DNA of 64,000 nt from Paenibacillus polymyxa (GCF_015710975.1 NZ_CP049783.1:2105501-2169500), one strand, 5' to 3'; counted from the stretch's first letter, positions 8,222-17,073 are shown. Made by a program: numbers and translations. Notes: generated by a model from the letters alone, not told the origin.

Positions 8222-8268
8222 TTGCCTAAAACTAATTATATTAATTATAATACTAATATAATTAGTTT
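8222..8268 (+). promoter_or_regulatory. Promoter overlapped by a 15-base inverted repeat
   Basis: TTGCCT (8222-8227), an 18-base gap and TATAAT (8246-8251) form a good promoter for the MBL-fold gene. A perfect inverted repeat AAACTAATTATATTA (8229-8243) and its complement (8254-8268) spans the spacer and the -10. A repressor bound there would block the polymerase. The TAAT-rich symmetry recalls MarR-type operators, but no MarR gene is in the window. Confidence 0.6.
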
Positions 8269-8295
8269 ACGATCAAGAAAAGGAGATGAGATAAA

Positions 8296-9006
8296 ATGCG
8301 TATCGTTCAGGTGCAGCATGTGTATCAATTGACGTTTATGCCCCGGCTGTTCCCGGTGAACTGTTATTTGGTGGAGGAGAAAGAGGGGCTTACCCTGATC
8401 GATGCCGGATTGCCATATAGTGCTCAGGGTATTGAACAGGCTGCGGCGCGCATTGGGCAGACGATTGTACGAATTGTACTTACCCATGCGCATGGGGATC
8501 ATGTAGGTGCGTTGGATAAGCTGAAGGCAAAGTATCCTGAGACACAAGTATTCATTTCAAGACGGGATGCTCGGCTGCTGAAGGGTGATGTATCGTTGGA
8601 GGCAGGCGAACCGGACACTCCTATTCGGGGCAGCGTGCCGAAGAATATCCTTACCCAGCCTGACGTTTTACTGGAGGATGGGGATCATGTGGGTTCGCTG
8701 CTGGCAATCAGCGCACCGGGACATACGCCGGGCTCGATGGGATTTTTGGATACCCGTACATGTGCGTTGATTGCAGGTGATGCCTTCCAGACTCGGGGCG
8801 GTGTTGCGGTGGCGGGAAGGCTCAAGCCGCTGTTTCCTTTTCCGGCACTAGCTACCTGGAACAAGGAAATTTCGCTGGCAAGCGCCAAAAAGCTGGCGTC
8901 TTTCAATCCATCTCTATTAGCAGCCGGTCATGGCAACATGCTGAAGCATCCACAATCTCAGCTGGAAAGAGCGATTATGGAGATGGAACAGCAATGTTCA
9001 GTGTGA
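8296..9006 (+). CDS. MBL-fold metallo-hydrolase
   Basis: 236 residues. The zinc-binding motif THAHGDHVG is near residue 63, with later metal ligands in APGHTPGSMG (about 139), IAGDAF (about 156) and AAGHGN (about 213). This is a complete metallo-beta-lactamase-fold hydrolase, of the kind that includes glyoxalase II, lactonases and arylsulfatase-like enzymes. The substrate cannot be assigned. AAAGGAGATGAGATAAA precedes the ATG. The promoter is overlapped by a long palindrome, so tight induced expression is likely. Confidence 0.88.
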   Translation: MRIVQVQHVYQLTFMPRLFPVNCYLVEEKEGLTLIDAGLPYSAQGIEQAAARIGQTIVRIVLTHAHGDHVGALDKLKAKYPETQVFISRRDARLLKGDVSLEAGEPDTPIRGSVPKNILTQPDVLLEDGDHVGSLLAISAPGHTPGSMGFLDTRTCALIAGDAFQTRGGVAVAGRLKPLFPFPALATWNKEISLASAKKLASFNPSLLAAGHGNMLKHPQSQLERAIMEMEQQCSV

Positions 9007-9070
9007 TGATTCCGTATTCAGCCAACATTCAGCCAGAACTCACAAAGTCCTAAGCTAAGGCAGATACAAT

Positions 9071-10993
9071 ATGAGGAAAATAGAAACAGAGAGAGGTGCA
9101 TCGGATTTGAACGTTTGGAAAGCGAACGGTCTGAAATATATACTTCTATTTAGTCTCATATTGTGTGCTGCCGTTAGTATCGTGTCGTTATGGAGTTACT
9201 CAGGTAGTTCCGCGTCTCAGTCTGCGGCCGTTAGGCAAGGCCCATCCGGCGGGTTCGGAGGAGGACCAGGCGGAGGTATGGGAGGACCGGGGCAACGTTC
9301 CTCTGACGGTCAGACTACGGGGAACCGTGGAACAGGAAATGTAGGACAGGACCAGCAGAATTCGTCCTCAGCATCTACGGATGCGACGAACAGCTCTGAC
9401 GGCAAGAATCAGGGGACGACAAACTCCACTACTGAGAATCCATCGATATCAGGTGACAAAGGCACAACGGCCGGGAATGATACGCCTGCATTCGGCGGCA
9501 GTGGTATTGCTAGAGACGGACAGCACAACAGAGGTCCGGGTGGCATGTCTGGTAACGGATCTGGAATGGGCATGGGCGGTCCAGGCGGTGGTATGGGTGG
9601 TGGAAGGAATGGAAATTCTTCATCTGCTTATGCTACTCCGATGGCGATTTTCGCCGCTTTGTTCTTCGGTGCGTTCGTGTTTATTGCGTACCGTTTTCGG
9701 GCTCAAGAATGGAAGCTCGGGGAACGTAACCGGGGACTGATGCTATGGACTGTGCTGGGTGTGGGGTTCTTTTTAAGAATGGCGATCGCCCCATGGATCT
9801 CGGGTCACATGGACTTAATGCTATTCCGAAACTGGGCTACGACAGCAGCGAATAGCTTGTCAGGCTTTTACACGAATGGTTCCAGTGACTATCCACCGTT
9901 CTATATTTATATTTTATATGTGATCGGTAAAATCGGCTCTATGGATGCCTTCAGTCCTTATATGACCGTACTGCTGCGGCTTCCGAATATATTAGCCGAT
10001 ATCGTGACAGCGTACATGCTGTACCGGTTGGCAAGCAAACGGGTCGGCTATGGAGTGAGCCTCGGATTGACCATATTCTACGTGTTTAACCCGGCTGTAT
10101 TTATCAATTCGACCTTCTGGGGACAGGTAGATTCATTCTTTACCATGCTGATTGTAGGCATGATTGTGCTGCTGGTGGAAAATCGGATCGGCTGGTCCGC
10201 TGTATTGTTTACGATAGCGGTATTGATGAAGCCACAGGGCATTATTTATGGGCCGGTTCTGTTCTTCGAGCTGCTGAGACAGCACAAAATACAGCCTTGG
10301 CTGTTATCCATTGGCGGCGCCGTTGTGACAACTATTCTGGTTATATTGCCATTTTCATGGGGGCAGGAGCCATTATGGCTGCTTGATTTATACAAGGGGA
10401 CAGTTGGCGAATATCCATATGCTTCGGTGAACGCGTATAACTTCTTCGCACTCATTGGTGGCAATTATACGCAGGACACTACAACGCTGTTCCTGTTCAG
10501 TTACCATACATGGGGTATGATCTGCATTGTGCTGGTGACTTTGTTTACATGGTGGATGTATATCCGCAGTCGGAAACCACAGTTCGCAGCAGCAGCTGCA
10601 CTGGTACTCATTGCAGGTGTATTTACCTTCGCTTCCAGCATGCATGAACGGTACTTATTCCCTGCGGCCGCGTTAGCTGTACTGGCGTACCTGTATTTGC
10701 GAGATCGCAGATTTTTGTGGCTTGCGGGTGGATTCAGTCTTACGATTTTCCTGAACACCTTTGATATTCTCTATAGCTCCAATTCTCAGGATCATTACGG
10801 TATTATTTTGTGTGTGACATCATTGCTAAACGTGCTGTTGTTTGTATATTTGGTCAAGATAGTGTGGGATTGTTCCAGACCGGCTACAAATCAGGCTGCG
10901 CCTGCCAAGGACATGGTTCTCCCGGAGCTTCCATCGGAGCAATTAACATGGGGAGCGTCATCCCAAGGTGTGAACACAACGATGGAGAAATAG
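9071..10993 (+). CDS. GT-C type membrane glycosyltransferase with Gly-rich insert
   Basis: 640 residues. One membrane segment at about 21-42 is followed by a roughly 140-residue low-complexity part (about 48-188) rich in Gly, Ser, Asn and Thr, with blocks such as GGFGGGPGGGMGGPGQ near both ends. Eight to ten further membrane segments run to residue 600, with an acidic first loop (SGHMDLMLFRNW) and SDYPPFYIYILY, as in dolichyl- or polyprenyl-phosphate-dependent mannosyltransferases. The Gly-rich part should lie outside the membrane. The start is unsure: the ATG at 9071 has only AAGG nearby, while a TTG at 9107 follows GAGAGAGGTG. The donor and acceptor are unknown. Confidence 0.75.
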   Translation: MRKIETERGASDLNVWKANGLKYILLFSLILCAAVSIVSLWSYSGSSASQSAAVRQGPSGGFGGGPGGGMGGPGQRSSDGQTTGNRGTGNVGQDQQNSSSASTDATNSSDGKNQGTTNSTTENPSISGDKGTTAGNDTPAFGGSGIARDGQHNRGPGGMSGNGSGMGMGGPGGGMGGGRNGNSSSAYATPMAIFAALFFGAFVFIAYRFRAQEWKLGERNRGLMLWTVLGVGFFLRMAIAPWISGHMDLMLFRNWATTAANSLSGFYTNGSSDYPPFYIYILYVIGKIGSMDAFSPYMTVLLRLPNILADIVTAYMLYRLASKRVGYGVSLGLTIFYVFNPAVFINSTFWGQVDSFFTMLIVGMIVLLVENRIGWSAVLFTIAVLMKPQGIIYGPVLFFELLRQHKIQPWLLSIGGAVVTTILVILPFSWGQEPLWLLDLYKGTVGEYPYASVNAYNFFALIGGNYTQDTTTLFLFSYHTWGMICIVLVTLFTWWMYIRSRKPQFAAAAALVLIAGVFTFASSMHERYLFPAAALAVLAYLYLRDRRFLWLAGGFSLTIFLNTFDILYSSNSQDHYGIILCVTSLLNVLLFVYLVKIVWDCSRPATNQAAPAKDMVLPELPSEQLTWGASSQGVNTTMEK

Positions 10994-11020
10994 CTGATAG
11001 CAAAATGTAAAGAACAAAAG

Positions 11021-11089
11021 AAACCGCTCTTTGGCAAATGGGAAGTGGCCAAGTCGCCACAAGCCATAAGCTCAAAGAAGCGGTTTTTT
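11021..11089. terminator. Structured bidirectional terminator
   Basis: The outer stem pairs CCGCT and CTTTG (11024-11033) with CAAAG and AGCGG (11073-11083), followed by TTTTTT. Inside are GGC/GCC and the hairpin GTGGC-CAAGT-CGCCAC. On the other strand the stem runs into a T-rich tract. It separates the converging glycosyltransferase and Fnr genes. The internal branching is more elaborate than usual. Confidence 0.7.
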
Positions 11090-11091
11090 AT

Positions 11092-11805
11092 TTAATCCAT
11101 ATATTCGTTCAGTTTCTGTACATCGCAGATGGTAATCTCTCGTGTACCTTTGATATGAATAATCCCCAGTTGTTCAAATTTTCCGAACTTGCGGCTGATG
11201 GTTTCACGTGTCACACCCACATAATTAGCCATCTCTTCGCGTGAAAGGGGGAGATTTATTTTAATATTGGAGCCGTCTGGCTTGCCGTATTTATGTCCGA
11301 GTTCGAGAATCATGTAGGCAATACGGATTTCCGGGTCTTTGGTAGCCAGACTTTGAGCCAGGTTTTCAGTATGTGCCAAGCGTTTGGTAATCGTTTTAAG
11401 TAGCCTCAAAGAGATATCGGGATTGTTGCGGATCAACTCCTCCATATCATCCTTGGTGAGCATACAAATATCAGTATCCTTTAAGGCGTACGCACTAAAA
11501 TTACTCAGCTCGTCGTTATTAAATATGTTCAACTCACCAAAAAAATCGCCAGTAGTCAGAATGTGTAGAATTTGCTCTTTCCCCTGAGGTGTCATCTTCA
11601 GCAGCTTGACATGTCCGCTTTTAATAATGTACAGCGTATCCGATGCCTGTTCCTCGACAATCAAGGCCTCGCCTTTTTGATATTTTCGGTGCCGGATCAT
11701 GGAGCTAACCTTGCACAAATCTTCGCAGGACAAAGAGGAAAAGATAGGCACTTTGCGGGCACAGGGCTCCTGTTCGCACTGGCAGGGGCAGGACATTTCA
11801 TTCAC
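11092..11805 (-). CDS. fnr: Fnr-type oxygen-sensing regulator (Crp/Fnr family)
   Basis: About 237 residues. Four cysteines in the N-terminal stretch SCPCQCEQEPC suggest an oxygen-sensitive iron-sulfur cluster. The cyclic-nucleotide-like beta-barrel follows (about 25-140; GHVKLLKM, LTTGDFFGELNIFN), then a Crp helix-turn-helix (about 170-230; LSREEMANYVGVTRETISRKFGK in parts). The start is probably the GTG at 11805, nine bases after GGAG; an ATG at 11811 is too close to that site. It follows the rubredoxin gene by about 50 bases in the same direction, so it may be the last gene of the oxygen-scavenging operon and may control it through the Fnr box at 14619. P. polymyxa is known to use several Fnr proteins, some for nitrogen fixation. 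Confidence 0.85.
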   Translation of the reverse strand: MNEMSCPCQCEQEPCARKVPIFSSLSCEDLCKVSSMIRHRKYQKGEALIVEEQASDTLYIIKSGHVKLLKMTPQGKEQILHILTTGDFFGELNIFNNDELSNFSAYALKDTDICMLTKDDMEELIRNNPDISLRLLKTITKRLAHTENLAQSLATKDPEIRIAYMILELGHKYGKPDGSNIKINLPLSREEMANYVGVTRETISRKFGKFEQLGIIHIKGTREITICDVQKLNEYMD

Positions 11806-11857
11806 ATTCATTCACTCCATTCATCAACCGGAAACTAAAAAGTATAGTGTGTTCTTG

Positions 11858-12028
11858 TTATTTTGTATCATCTATAGGGGCAAAATGGCTTTGATCCTCA
11901 CCGCAGACTGGACAAACCCAGTCCTCTGGAAGGTCTTCGAACGCTGTACCTGGCATCACGTCTTCATCAGGGTCACCTATAGCAGGATCATAAACGTATC
12001 CACAGGGCTGACATACATATTTTTTCAT
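11858..12028 (-). CDS. Rubredoxin
   Basis: 56 residues with the two iron-binding knuckles [12 protein letters not shown] and WVCPVCGED, plus the typical [20 protein letters not shown] between them. This is a standard single-domain rubredoxin that carries one electron on a Fe(Cys)4 centre. GGAGAATTAACA precedes the ATG, and only two bases separate it from the oxidoreductase gene upstream. With its neighbours it forms a chain from NADH to oxygen or NO. Confidence 0.96.
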   Translation of the reverse strand: MKKYVCQPCGYVYDPAIGDPDEDVMPGTAFEDLPEDWVCPVCGEDQSHFAPIDDTK

Positions 12029-12030
12029 TG

Positions 12031-13224
12031 TTAATTCTCCTTGTCATCTAAAATTTTTGTAAGCTCTGGTGCGTCCGGACTTAGTCCTTGGGTAATGGCT
12101 GCTTTATATGGAAGTGAAGCAAGAGCATCTCCGAAGCCAATCACGCCACAGATAGAGCCATTTTGTATGAACATACGTGTATAAGAAACTTGATTTTCAC
12201 GGGTCAGGCTGTTGTCGCAGGCCTGTTCATCTACCAGACCGATGGAAAACAAGGGGCATTCATAGCTGTTGGACAGGGTGGCAGGAATGGGACGCTGGTA
12301 AGCTGCGGAGGCGCCCGCCATATTAGTGCCTGCTATTTTCCCTTGTTCCATAGCACTTTCCCATAATCCATCTACTCTATTGTGGAACTCGGCTACATCA
12401 CCTGCTGCGTATATATTGGGGAAGCTGGTCTCCATCTGCGCATTCACCTGAATGCCTTGTCTGATATCAAGACCGATTTGGCGAGCAAGCTCCGTATTAG
12501 GTACAATGCCGATAGAATACACGACATGTTCACAGGGAATAACAGTGCCGTCCTGTAGTTCTACGCCCTCTACATGCTCCGTGCCTGTAATACGCTTTAC
12601 GCCTTGTCCAAGGCATACCTGGGTGCCCTGTTCGATTACTCGGCGGGTCAAAATAGCGGATGCCTTTTCATCTAGCTGACGGGGCATCAGCCGTTGCGAA
12701 GCTTCCAGAATGGTGACGGCATATCCGGCTTGCTGGAAGGACCAGGCGGTTTCTACACCCTGAATACCGCCCCCGACGATACATATCCGGTCTCCCTCTC
12801 GCAATTCCGCTTTAAGTCTGTCTGCATCTTGTCGAAACCGAATGTTGTGAACGTTCCTTAGTGAAGCTCCGTCCAGCACCAGCTTACGGTTGTGGGCTCC
12901 TGTACACAGCAACAGCTTGTCATAAGCAACAGTTTGTCCATTTATTGTTTCGATGGTGCAGTCCTCTGCGTGTATCGCGGTGATCTTTATGCCGGAATAA
13001 ACGTTAATCCGCTGATTGGCAAACCATTTTTCTTTTTTGATCAGGATTTTGTCGCTATGCAAGTCAGTAAATAGCGCCTTGGAAAGCTTGACTCTGTTAT
13101 ACGGAAGGGGGGATTCTTCCCCGTAAATCGAAATTTCGGCTAACTCATCATGATCTCTAATTGCTTTTGCCGCGTTGATAGCGGCCACGCCGCCTCCGAT
13201 TATAACGTAATGTTGGTTATCCAT
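12031..13224 (-). CDS. NADH:rubredoxin oxidoreductase (FAD-dependent)
   Basis: 397 residues. The FAD-binding start [18 protein letters not shown], the NAD-binding [20 protein letters not shown] near residue 155 and the late [13 protein letters not shown] motif near 285 define a pyridine nucleotide-disulfide-type oxidoreductase without the redox disulfide. This is the NROR/NirB-N-terminal group. Clostridial NROR reduces rubredoxin with NADH. Here rubredoxin is the very next gene, which supports the same role. AGGAGAGATGCCGA precedes the ATG. A nitrite-reductase accessory role is less likely given the neighbours. Confidence 0.88.
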   Translation of the reverse strand: MDNQHYVIIGGGVAAINAAKAIRDHDELAEISIYGEESPLPYNRVKLSKALFTDLHSDKILIKKEKWFANQRINVYSGIKITAIHAEDCTIETINGQTVAYDKLLLCTGAHNRKLVLDGASLRNVHNIRFRQDADRLKAELREGDRICIVGGGIQGVETAWSFQQAGYAVTILEASQRLMPRQLDEKASAILTRRVIEQGTQVCLGQGVKRITGTEHVEGVELQDGTVIPCEHVVYSIGIVPNTELARQIGLDIRQGIQVNAQMETSFPNIYAAGDVAEFHNRVDGLWESAMEQGKIAGTNMAGASAAYQRPIPATLSNSYECPLFSIGLVDEQACDNSLTRENQVSYTRMFIQNGSICGVIGFGDALASLPYKAAITQGLSPDAPELTKILDDKEN

Positions 13225-13257
13225 TCGGCATCTCTCCTATTCCTCTAGCTTTCTGCG

Positions 13258-14493
13258 CTAAATAACACTAAGCAGCAGATCTGAGACAAATTCAGCAGCA
13301 TTTTTTATTTTTTTCACTTTTTCATCTTCTGTAGGAGAGAAGCGAATGCGTACCGGAAATTCCACATGCGTCATACCCGTTGACTTGATTACATCTGAAG
13401 TGCTTTGGACTTTCATATTAGTACCGTTCAAGTAATCCTGTACGACCTCAATGGCTTCACCGCTCCAGCCGTAGGAACCAAAGGCGGCAGCAAGCTTACC
13501 TTCCAGATTCATCTTTTGCATTTGTTGCAGCAGATCTTCCAATTTGCCTGTCATGTCGGCATATTTGGTAGAGCTGCCGACGAAAACAGCATCAGCTGAG
13601 GTAATACTATTTAATATCTCGGTTTCATCCGCTTTATCTACATCCCATAGCTCCACCTTGATTTGGTTCTCCAAAAAGCAATCTCTCAGAATATTTGCCA
13701 TTTTTTTGGTATTGTTCTTCAATGTGGCATAAATAATCGCTACTTTTTTATCATCCTTGGTTTCGGTGCTCATCGATGCGTACAAATCAATAAATTTGGC
13801 AATATCATGTCGGATCGCGAAGCCGTGGGAAGGAGCAATCATCTCAATATCCAAGTCAGATACAGCTTCGATTAATGTACGCACATATCTGCGATGAGGA
13901 TGAATAATAGCCTGATAATATCCGATAAAATCCTCGGTGATATCAAAGCCGGCCTCATCGGCAAATAGATGTTCTACAGCCACGTGTGTGCTGAAAATAT
14001 CGCAAGGGAACAAGATTTTGTCTTCGATGCAATACGTAATCATAGTTTCTTCTGTATGGAGATAAGGTGTTTCCTTGAATAGCAGTGTCTTGCCTCCAAT
14101 ATCCAGTTGATCCCCGTCTTTGATTACGAGGAAGTTCCGATGCTGGAGCTTGTACATCTGCTGAATTTCTGGAACGGCAATCTCAGTGCAGACAATGGTG
14201 GCGTTTGCTGCCTTGGAAGCAAGGGCCGCCAACCCGCCGGAGTGATCCGGTTCCGTGTGATTGACGATTATATATTGAATATCCAACGGGTCGATCAATT
14301 CCGCTACAGCTTCGGCAAATTCTCTACCGAACGCCATATCTACGGTATCTATAATGGTTGGTTTTCCGGTTTTTAGTAAGTATGCATTATAAGTTGTACC
14401 CTTAGATAGGGTAAGCCGATGAAAGGGGACCTCACGATTATCAATTTTTCCTACCCAATATATATTCTTTGCCAGCTTAAATCCTGGTTTCAT
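13258..14493 (-). CDS. Flavodiiron protein (A-type flavoprotein, oxygen/NO reductase)
   Basis: 411 residues. The N-terminal MBL-like domain holds the diiron ligands (NHTEPDHSGG near residue 80 and later His/Asp ligands in FPCDIF and SHGFAIRH). The C-terminal flavodoxin domain binds FMN (KVAIIYATLKNNTKKMA near 263; FGSYGWSGEA near 345). Such proteins reduce oxygen to water or NO to N2O. The start ATG at 14493 follows AGGAGGTTATTCCT; an upstream open frame to 14529 lacks a site. It is the first gene of the operon with the oxidoreductase and rubredoxin, with an Fnr box about 125 bases upstream. Confidence 0.95.
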   Translation of the reverse strand: MKPGFKLAKNIYWVGKIDNREVPFHRLTLSKGTTYNAYLLKTGKPTIIDTVDMAFGREFAEAVAELIDPLDIQYIIVNHTEPDHSGGLAALASKAANATIVCTEIAVPEIQQMYKLQHRNFLVIKDGDQLDIGGKTLLFKETPYLHTEETMITYCIEDKILFPCDIFSTHVAVEHLFADEAGFDITEDFIGYYQAIIHPHRRYVRTLIEAVSDLDIEMIAPSHGFAIRHDIAKFIDLYASMSTETKDDKKVAIIYATLKNNTKKMANILRDCFLENQIKVELWDVDKADETEILNSITSADAVFVGSSTKYADMTGKLEDLLQQMQKMNLEGKLAAAFGSYGWSGEAIEVVQDYLNGTNMKVQSTSDVIKSTGMTHVEFPVRIRFSPTEDEKVKKIKNAAEFVSDLLLSVI

Positions 14494-14618
14494 AGGAATA
14501 ACCTCCTGTTGTTTTGGTTTGTCTAACACAATTTGATTCTAGCTAGATGTGATGGTGAAAAAGATGATTGAAATCAAATTTTTGAATATTTCAAAGTATT
14601 TATGACTTAAATTTATAT

Positions 14619-14636
14619 TTGTGATCGCAATCACAA
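14619..14636. promoter_or_regulatory. Fnr box in divergent promoter region
   Basis: TTGTGATCGCAATCACAA matches the Gram-positive Fnr consensus TGTGA-N6-TCACA exactly. It lies between the flavodiiron operon and the cupin gene. On the cupin side TACAAT (14656-14661) puts the box centre about 40 bases before the expected transcription start, the class II activator position. On the other side TACTTT (14598-14593) is at a similar distance but is a weaker -10. Confidence 0.75.
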
Positions 14637-14708
14637 GAAGAGCGTAATAATCAAATACAATAAGACTATATAGGCCCAATCCAATTACAAACAGGAGAGT
14701 GAATCCAC

Positions 14709-15050
14709 ATGAAAAAATCAAACCTCATTCAATTTCAGGAATATAAAGAAGCTGCATTTACAAAACGAATTGTGCATAAGGAAGCCGACAATGTTATTTT
14801 TATTCTCAACTTCACCCCTCATGCTGAGCTGCCAACACATAATCATCCAGGAGCGAATGTATATTTGCTCGTTCTTGAAGGAAGCGGTACTGTAACTGTA
14901 AATGGTGAAGAAACGGAAGTTGTCCAAGGGGATATGATCCATATTACCGGAGATGAGCACTTTTCCTATCGTGGTGGTGCGGGAGCGAACTCCAGCCTGC
15001 ATGTGGTGTTGACCAAAACGCCAAGTGAAAGCTACGCACAAAATGTATAA
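14709..15050 (+). CDS. Small single-domain cupin protein
   Basis: 113 residues forming one cupin barrel. The first motif ELPTHNHPGANVYLLVLEGSG (in parts) supplies likely metal ligands, and VVQGDMIHITGDEHFSYRGG is the second. ACAGGAGAGTGAATCCAC precedes the ATG. The gene diverges from the flavodiiron operon and shares the Fnr box, so expression at low oxygen is expected. Metal and substrate are unknown. A strong terminator follows. Confidence 0.88.
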   Translation: MKKSNLIQFQEYKEAAFTKRIVHKEADNVIFILNFTPHAELPTHNHPGANVYLLVLEGSGTVTVNGEETEVVQGDMIHITGDEHFSYRGGAGANSSLHVVLTKTPSESYAQNV

Positions 15051-15089
15051 AGTATAGAAATAACAAGAAGAGAAAACGCAATCCAAATA

Positions 15090-15130
15090 TAAGAAAGCCG
15101 CTTGGTTTAAATGACCAAGCGGCTTTCTTA
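15090..15130 (+). terminator. Strong hairpin terminator
   Basis: A perfect 17-base stem (15090-15106 with 15114-15130) with a 7-base loop; CCGCTTGGT pairs with ACCAAGCGG. The stem ends in TTTCTTA. It follows the cupin gene by 40 bases. Confidence 0.85.
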
Positions 15131-15441
15131 TTGGAGAGCCACACCCCGAAATAGACTATACATTCCCCTCTGAGCTGGATGACTGTATCTGTGACAACGC
15201 TGGATGTCTGTTCATCAACAAGTCACTGTAGGTCACGGTTGTGTTCGGCGAGGAAGCAGCTGGGGGCAATAGTTTTCACGCTTTGGAGCGACCTTATGAT
15301 GAAATCCCGTCTGTACAAACTGCTCTCGAAGTGCCACAATACGTTGCAAAGGCCATATTTCTCCAGCTGGGATATCGTACAAGGCCCGCGAAGTAGTCAA
15401 CCCCAATAAAATAACGTTTCATTGAAAGGAGGAGGCAGGTT
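15131..15441 (+). other. 310-base gap with a coding-like remnant
   Basis: Plus-strand frame from about 15235 to 15396 reads without a stop for over 50 codons and looks protein-like (ERPYDEIPSVQTALEVPQ, then YVAKAIFLQLGYRTRPAK). It has no start codon with a ribosome site and an in-frame stop just before it. It may be the decayed end of a lost gene. I recognise no family, and I see no clear promoter elements for the regulator gene that follows. Confidence 0.35.
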
Positions 15442-17073
15442 ATGAAGCTGCATCGAGCCATTGTGGTGGATGATGAAATATTCACCCGCAAAGGGCTAAT
15501 TCAACTTGTGGATTGGGAAACCTGTGGCTTTGAAATCGTGGGAGAAGCTGATAATGGTGAGGATGCGCTGGAGCTAATCAGTCGTCTTCACCCGGATCTG
15601 ATCATTACCGATATTCGTATGCCTGTGCTGGATGGATTAGAGCTGATTCGATCCGTACTCGAACGGGGTACCCAACATCCTGCTTTTATTATCATGAGTG
15701 GTTACAGTGATTTTACTTATGCACAGCAGGCACTCCGCTATGGAGTGCATGATTTTATACTCAAGCCGGTTGATGATGAGGACTTTTCGGCTACACTGCG
15801 CAAGCTGAGTGAAAGATTGCACCGTGAGCAACAGAACGCGCAGCGATATCAACACCACCTTACAGGCGGGCTGTTAGAGACGATGATGATGAACCCAGTG
15901 GATGATGCAGTGGTGACACATTGGGAGCAGCAGCTGCGACTTGGAGAAGCCACGTGTATGTACTATGTACTTGTTGAGCTGAATGATCAGCATCCTTGGC
16001 GCTCTGGTGACGATGGTGTCATGCTATCGCTTTTCCAGTTCAGGGAGCTTATAGAGCAAGCGCTTCATCGTTTAATGGACGGCAAGTACCCTCTCTATGT
16101 CCATGAGCATCGTAACCGGGTTGGTCTTATCGTACCGGACTTCTTTTTAGAGGGTTTTGGAGCCAAAGTAGAATTGTTTATGAAAGCGCTACAACAGGAG
16201 ATAGAGGGGATGGAGTCAGTAAAAAACCAGTTGGGAATTCGGGTATTCGTTTATGCGGGAAGTCCTGTGAATCGGTTGCGGGATATCCAGCAGTCCTATG
16301 CCAGTGCAAAGGAAGCAGTGCTTCATAAATACATTCATGACCCTAGCGGTATTGTTGTCTATTTGCAGGATGAAATGCCATCCCTCCACTATAGGACCAT
16401 TCGTCAGGACGTACTGGATAGCTTGACAGAGCAGGTGGAGGAACTCCAATTGGAAGAGCTACGCGCGACCGTAGGTTATTTATTTAGCAGCTTTCGGGAA
16501 GAGTATTATGCTCCTGAGGCTATGAAAATGAGTCTGCATCAATGCGTTCTTAGTATCGTGCGGGTCATTCAAAACATGCAGGGAAATGAGCGCTCACTTC
16601 AGTCACTGGAACCGATGATAAACTGGCAGGATATGAATCTGTCGTTGGGTGAACTCCAACGATTGTTTACAGCCTTTGCCGAAGAAAGTGGAAAATATAT
16701 TGGGACGCTGCGCAAGGAATGTCAGCAGGGAGGAATCCAGCACATCCGTGCTTATATTGAGCAGCATGCTGCCGAGAATATAAGCCTGAAAAGTATTGCG
16801 GCTCACTTTTACATGAATCCGGTATACCTCGGTCAATTGTTCAGAAAAACATACGGGGTGTACTTTAACGAATTTCTGCTGAAATTGCGCATTCAGGAGG
16901 CGAAACGCCTGCTGCGGCAGACGGACCTGCGTATTTATGAAATTGCGGAGCGAGTGGGCTTTGGCAGTTCAGACTATTTTGTGACTCAGTTTGAAAAGCT
17001 GGCGCACGTCACGCCAAGTGAATACCGCAATAGCCTAAGTGCTGGGTACGAGCCAGAGAGGTCCGGCGAATGA
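15442..17073 (+). CDS. YesN-type response regulator with AraC DNA-binding domain
   Basis: 543 residues. The receiver domain comes first (about 1-125), with the acidic pair in VVDDE, the phospho-acceptor Asp in DLIITDIRMP and the Lys in FILKPVDDED. A long middle part of unknown fold follows. The C-terminal AraC helix-turn-helix pair is at about 435-535 (ISLKSIAAHFYMNPVYLGQL; RIYEIAERVGFGSSDYFVTQ). AAAGGAGGAGGCAGGTT precedes the ATG. It overlaps the sensor kinase gene by four bases and lies before the xylan transporter genes, so it is the likely activator of that cluster. Confidence 0.92.
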   Translation: MKLHRAIVVDDEIFTRKGLIQLVDWETCGFEIVGEADNGEDALELISRLHPDLIITDIRMPVLDGLELIRSVLERGTQHPAFIIMSGYSDFTYAQQALRYGVHDFILKPVDDEDFSATLRKLSERLHREQQNAQRYQHHLTGGLLETMMMNPVDDAVVTHWEQQLRLGEATCMYYVLVELNDQHPWRSGDDGVMLSLFQFRELIEQALHRLMDGKYPLYVHEHRNRVGLIVPDFFLEGFGAKVELFMKALQQEIEGMESVKNQLGIRVFVYAGSPVNRLRDIQQSYASAKEAVLHKYIHDPSGIVVYLQDEMPSLHYRTIRQDVLDSLTEQVEELQLEELRATVGYLFSSFREEYYAPEAMKMSLHQCVLSIVRVIQNMQGNERSLQSLEPMINWQDMNLSLGELQRLFTAFAEESGKYIGTLRKECQQGGIQHIRAYIEQHAAENISLKSIAAHFYMNPVYLGQLFRKTYGVYFNEFLLKLRIQEAKRLLRQTDLRIYEIAERVGFGSSDYFVTQFEKLAHVTPSEYRNSLSAGYEPERSGE

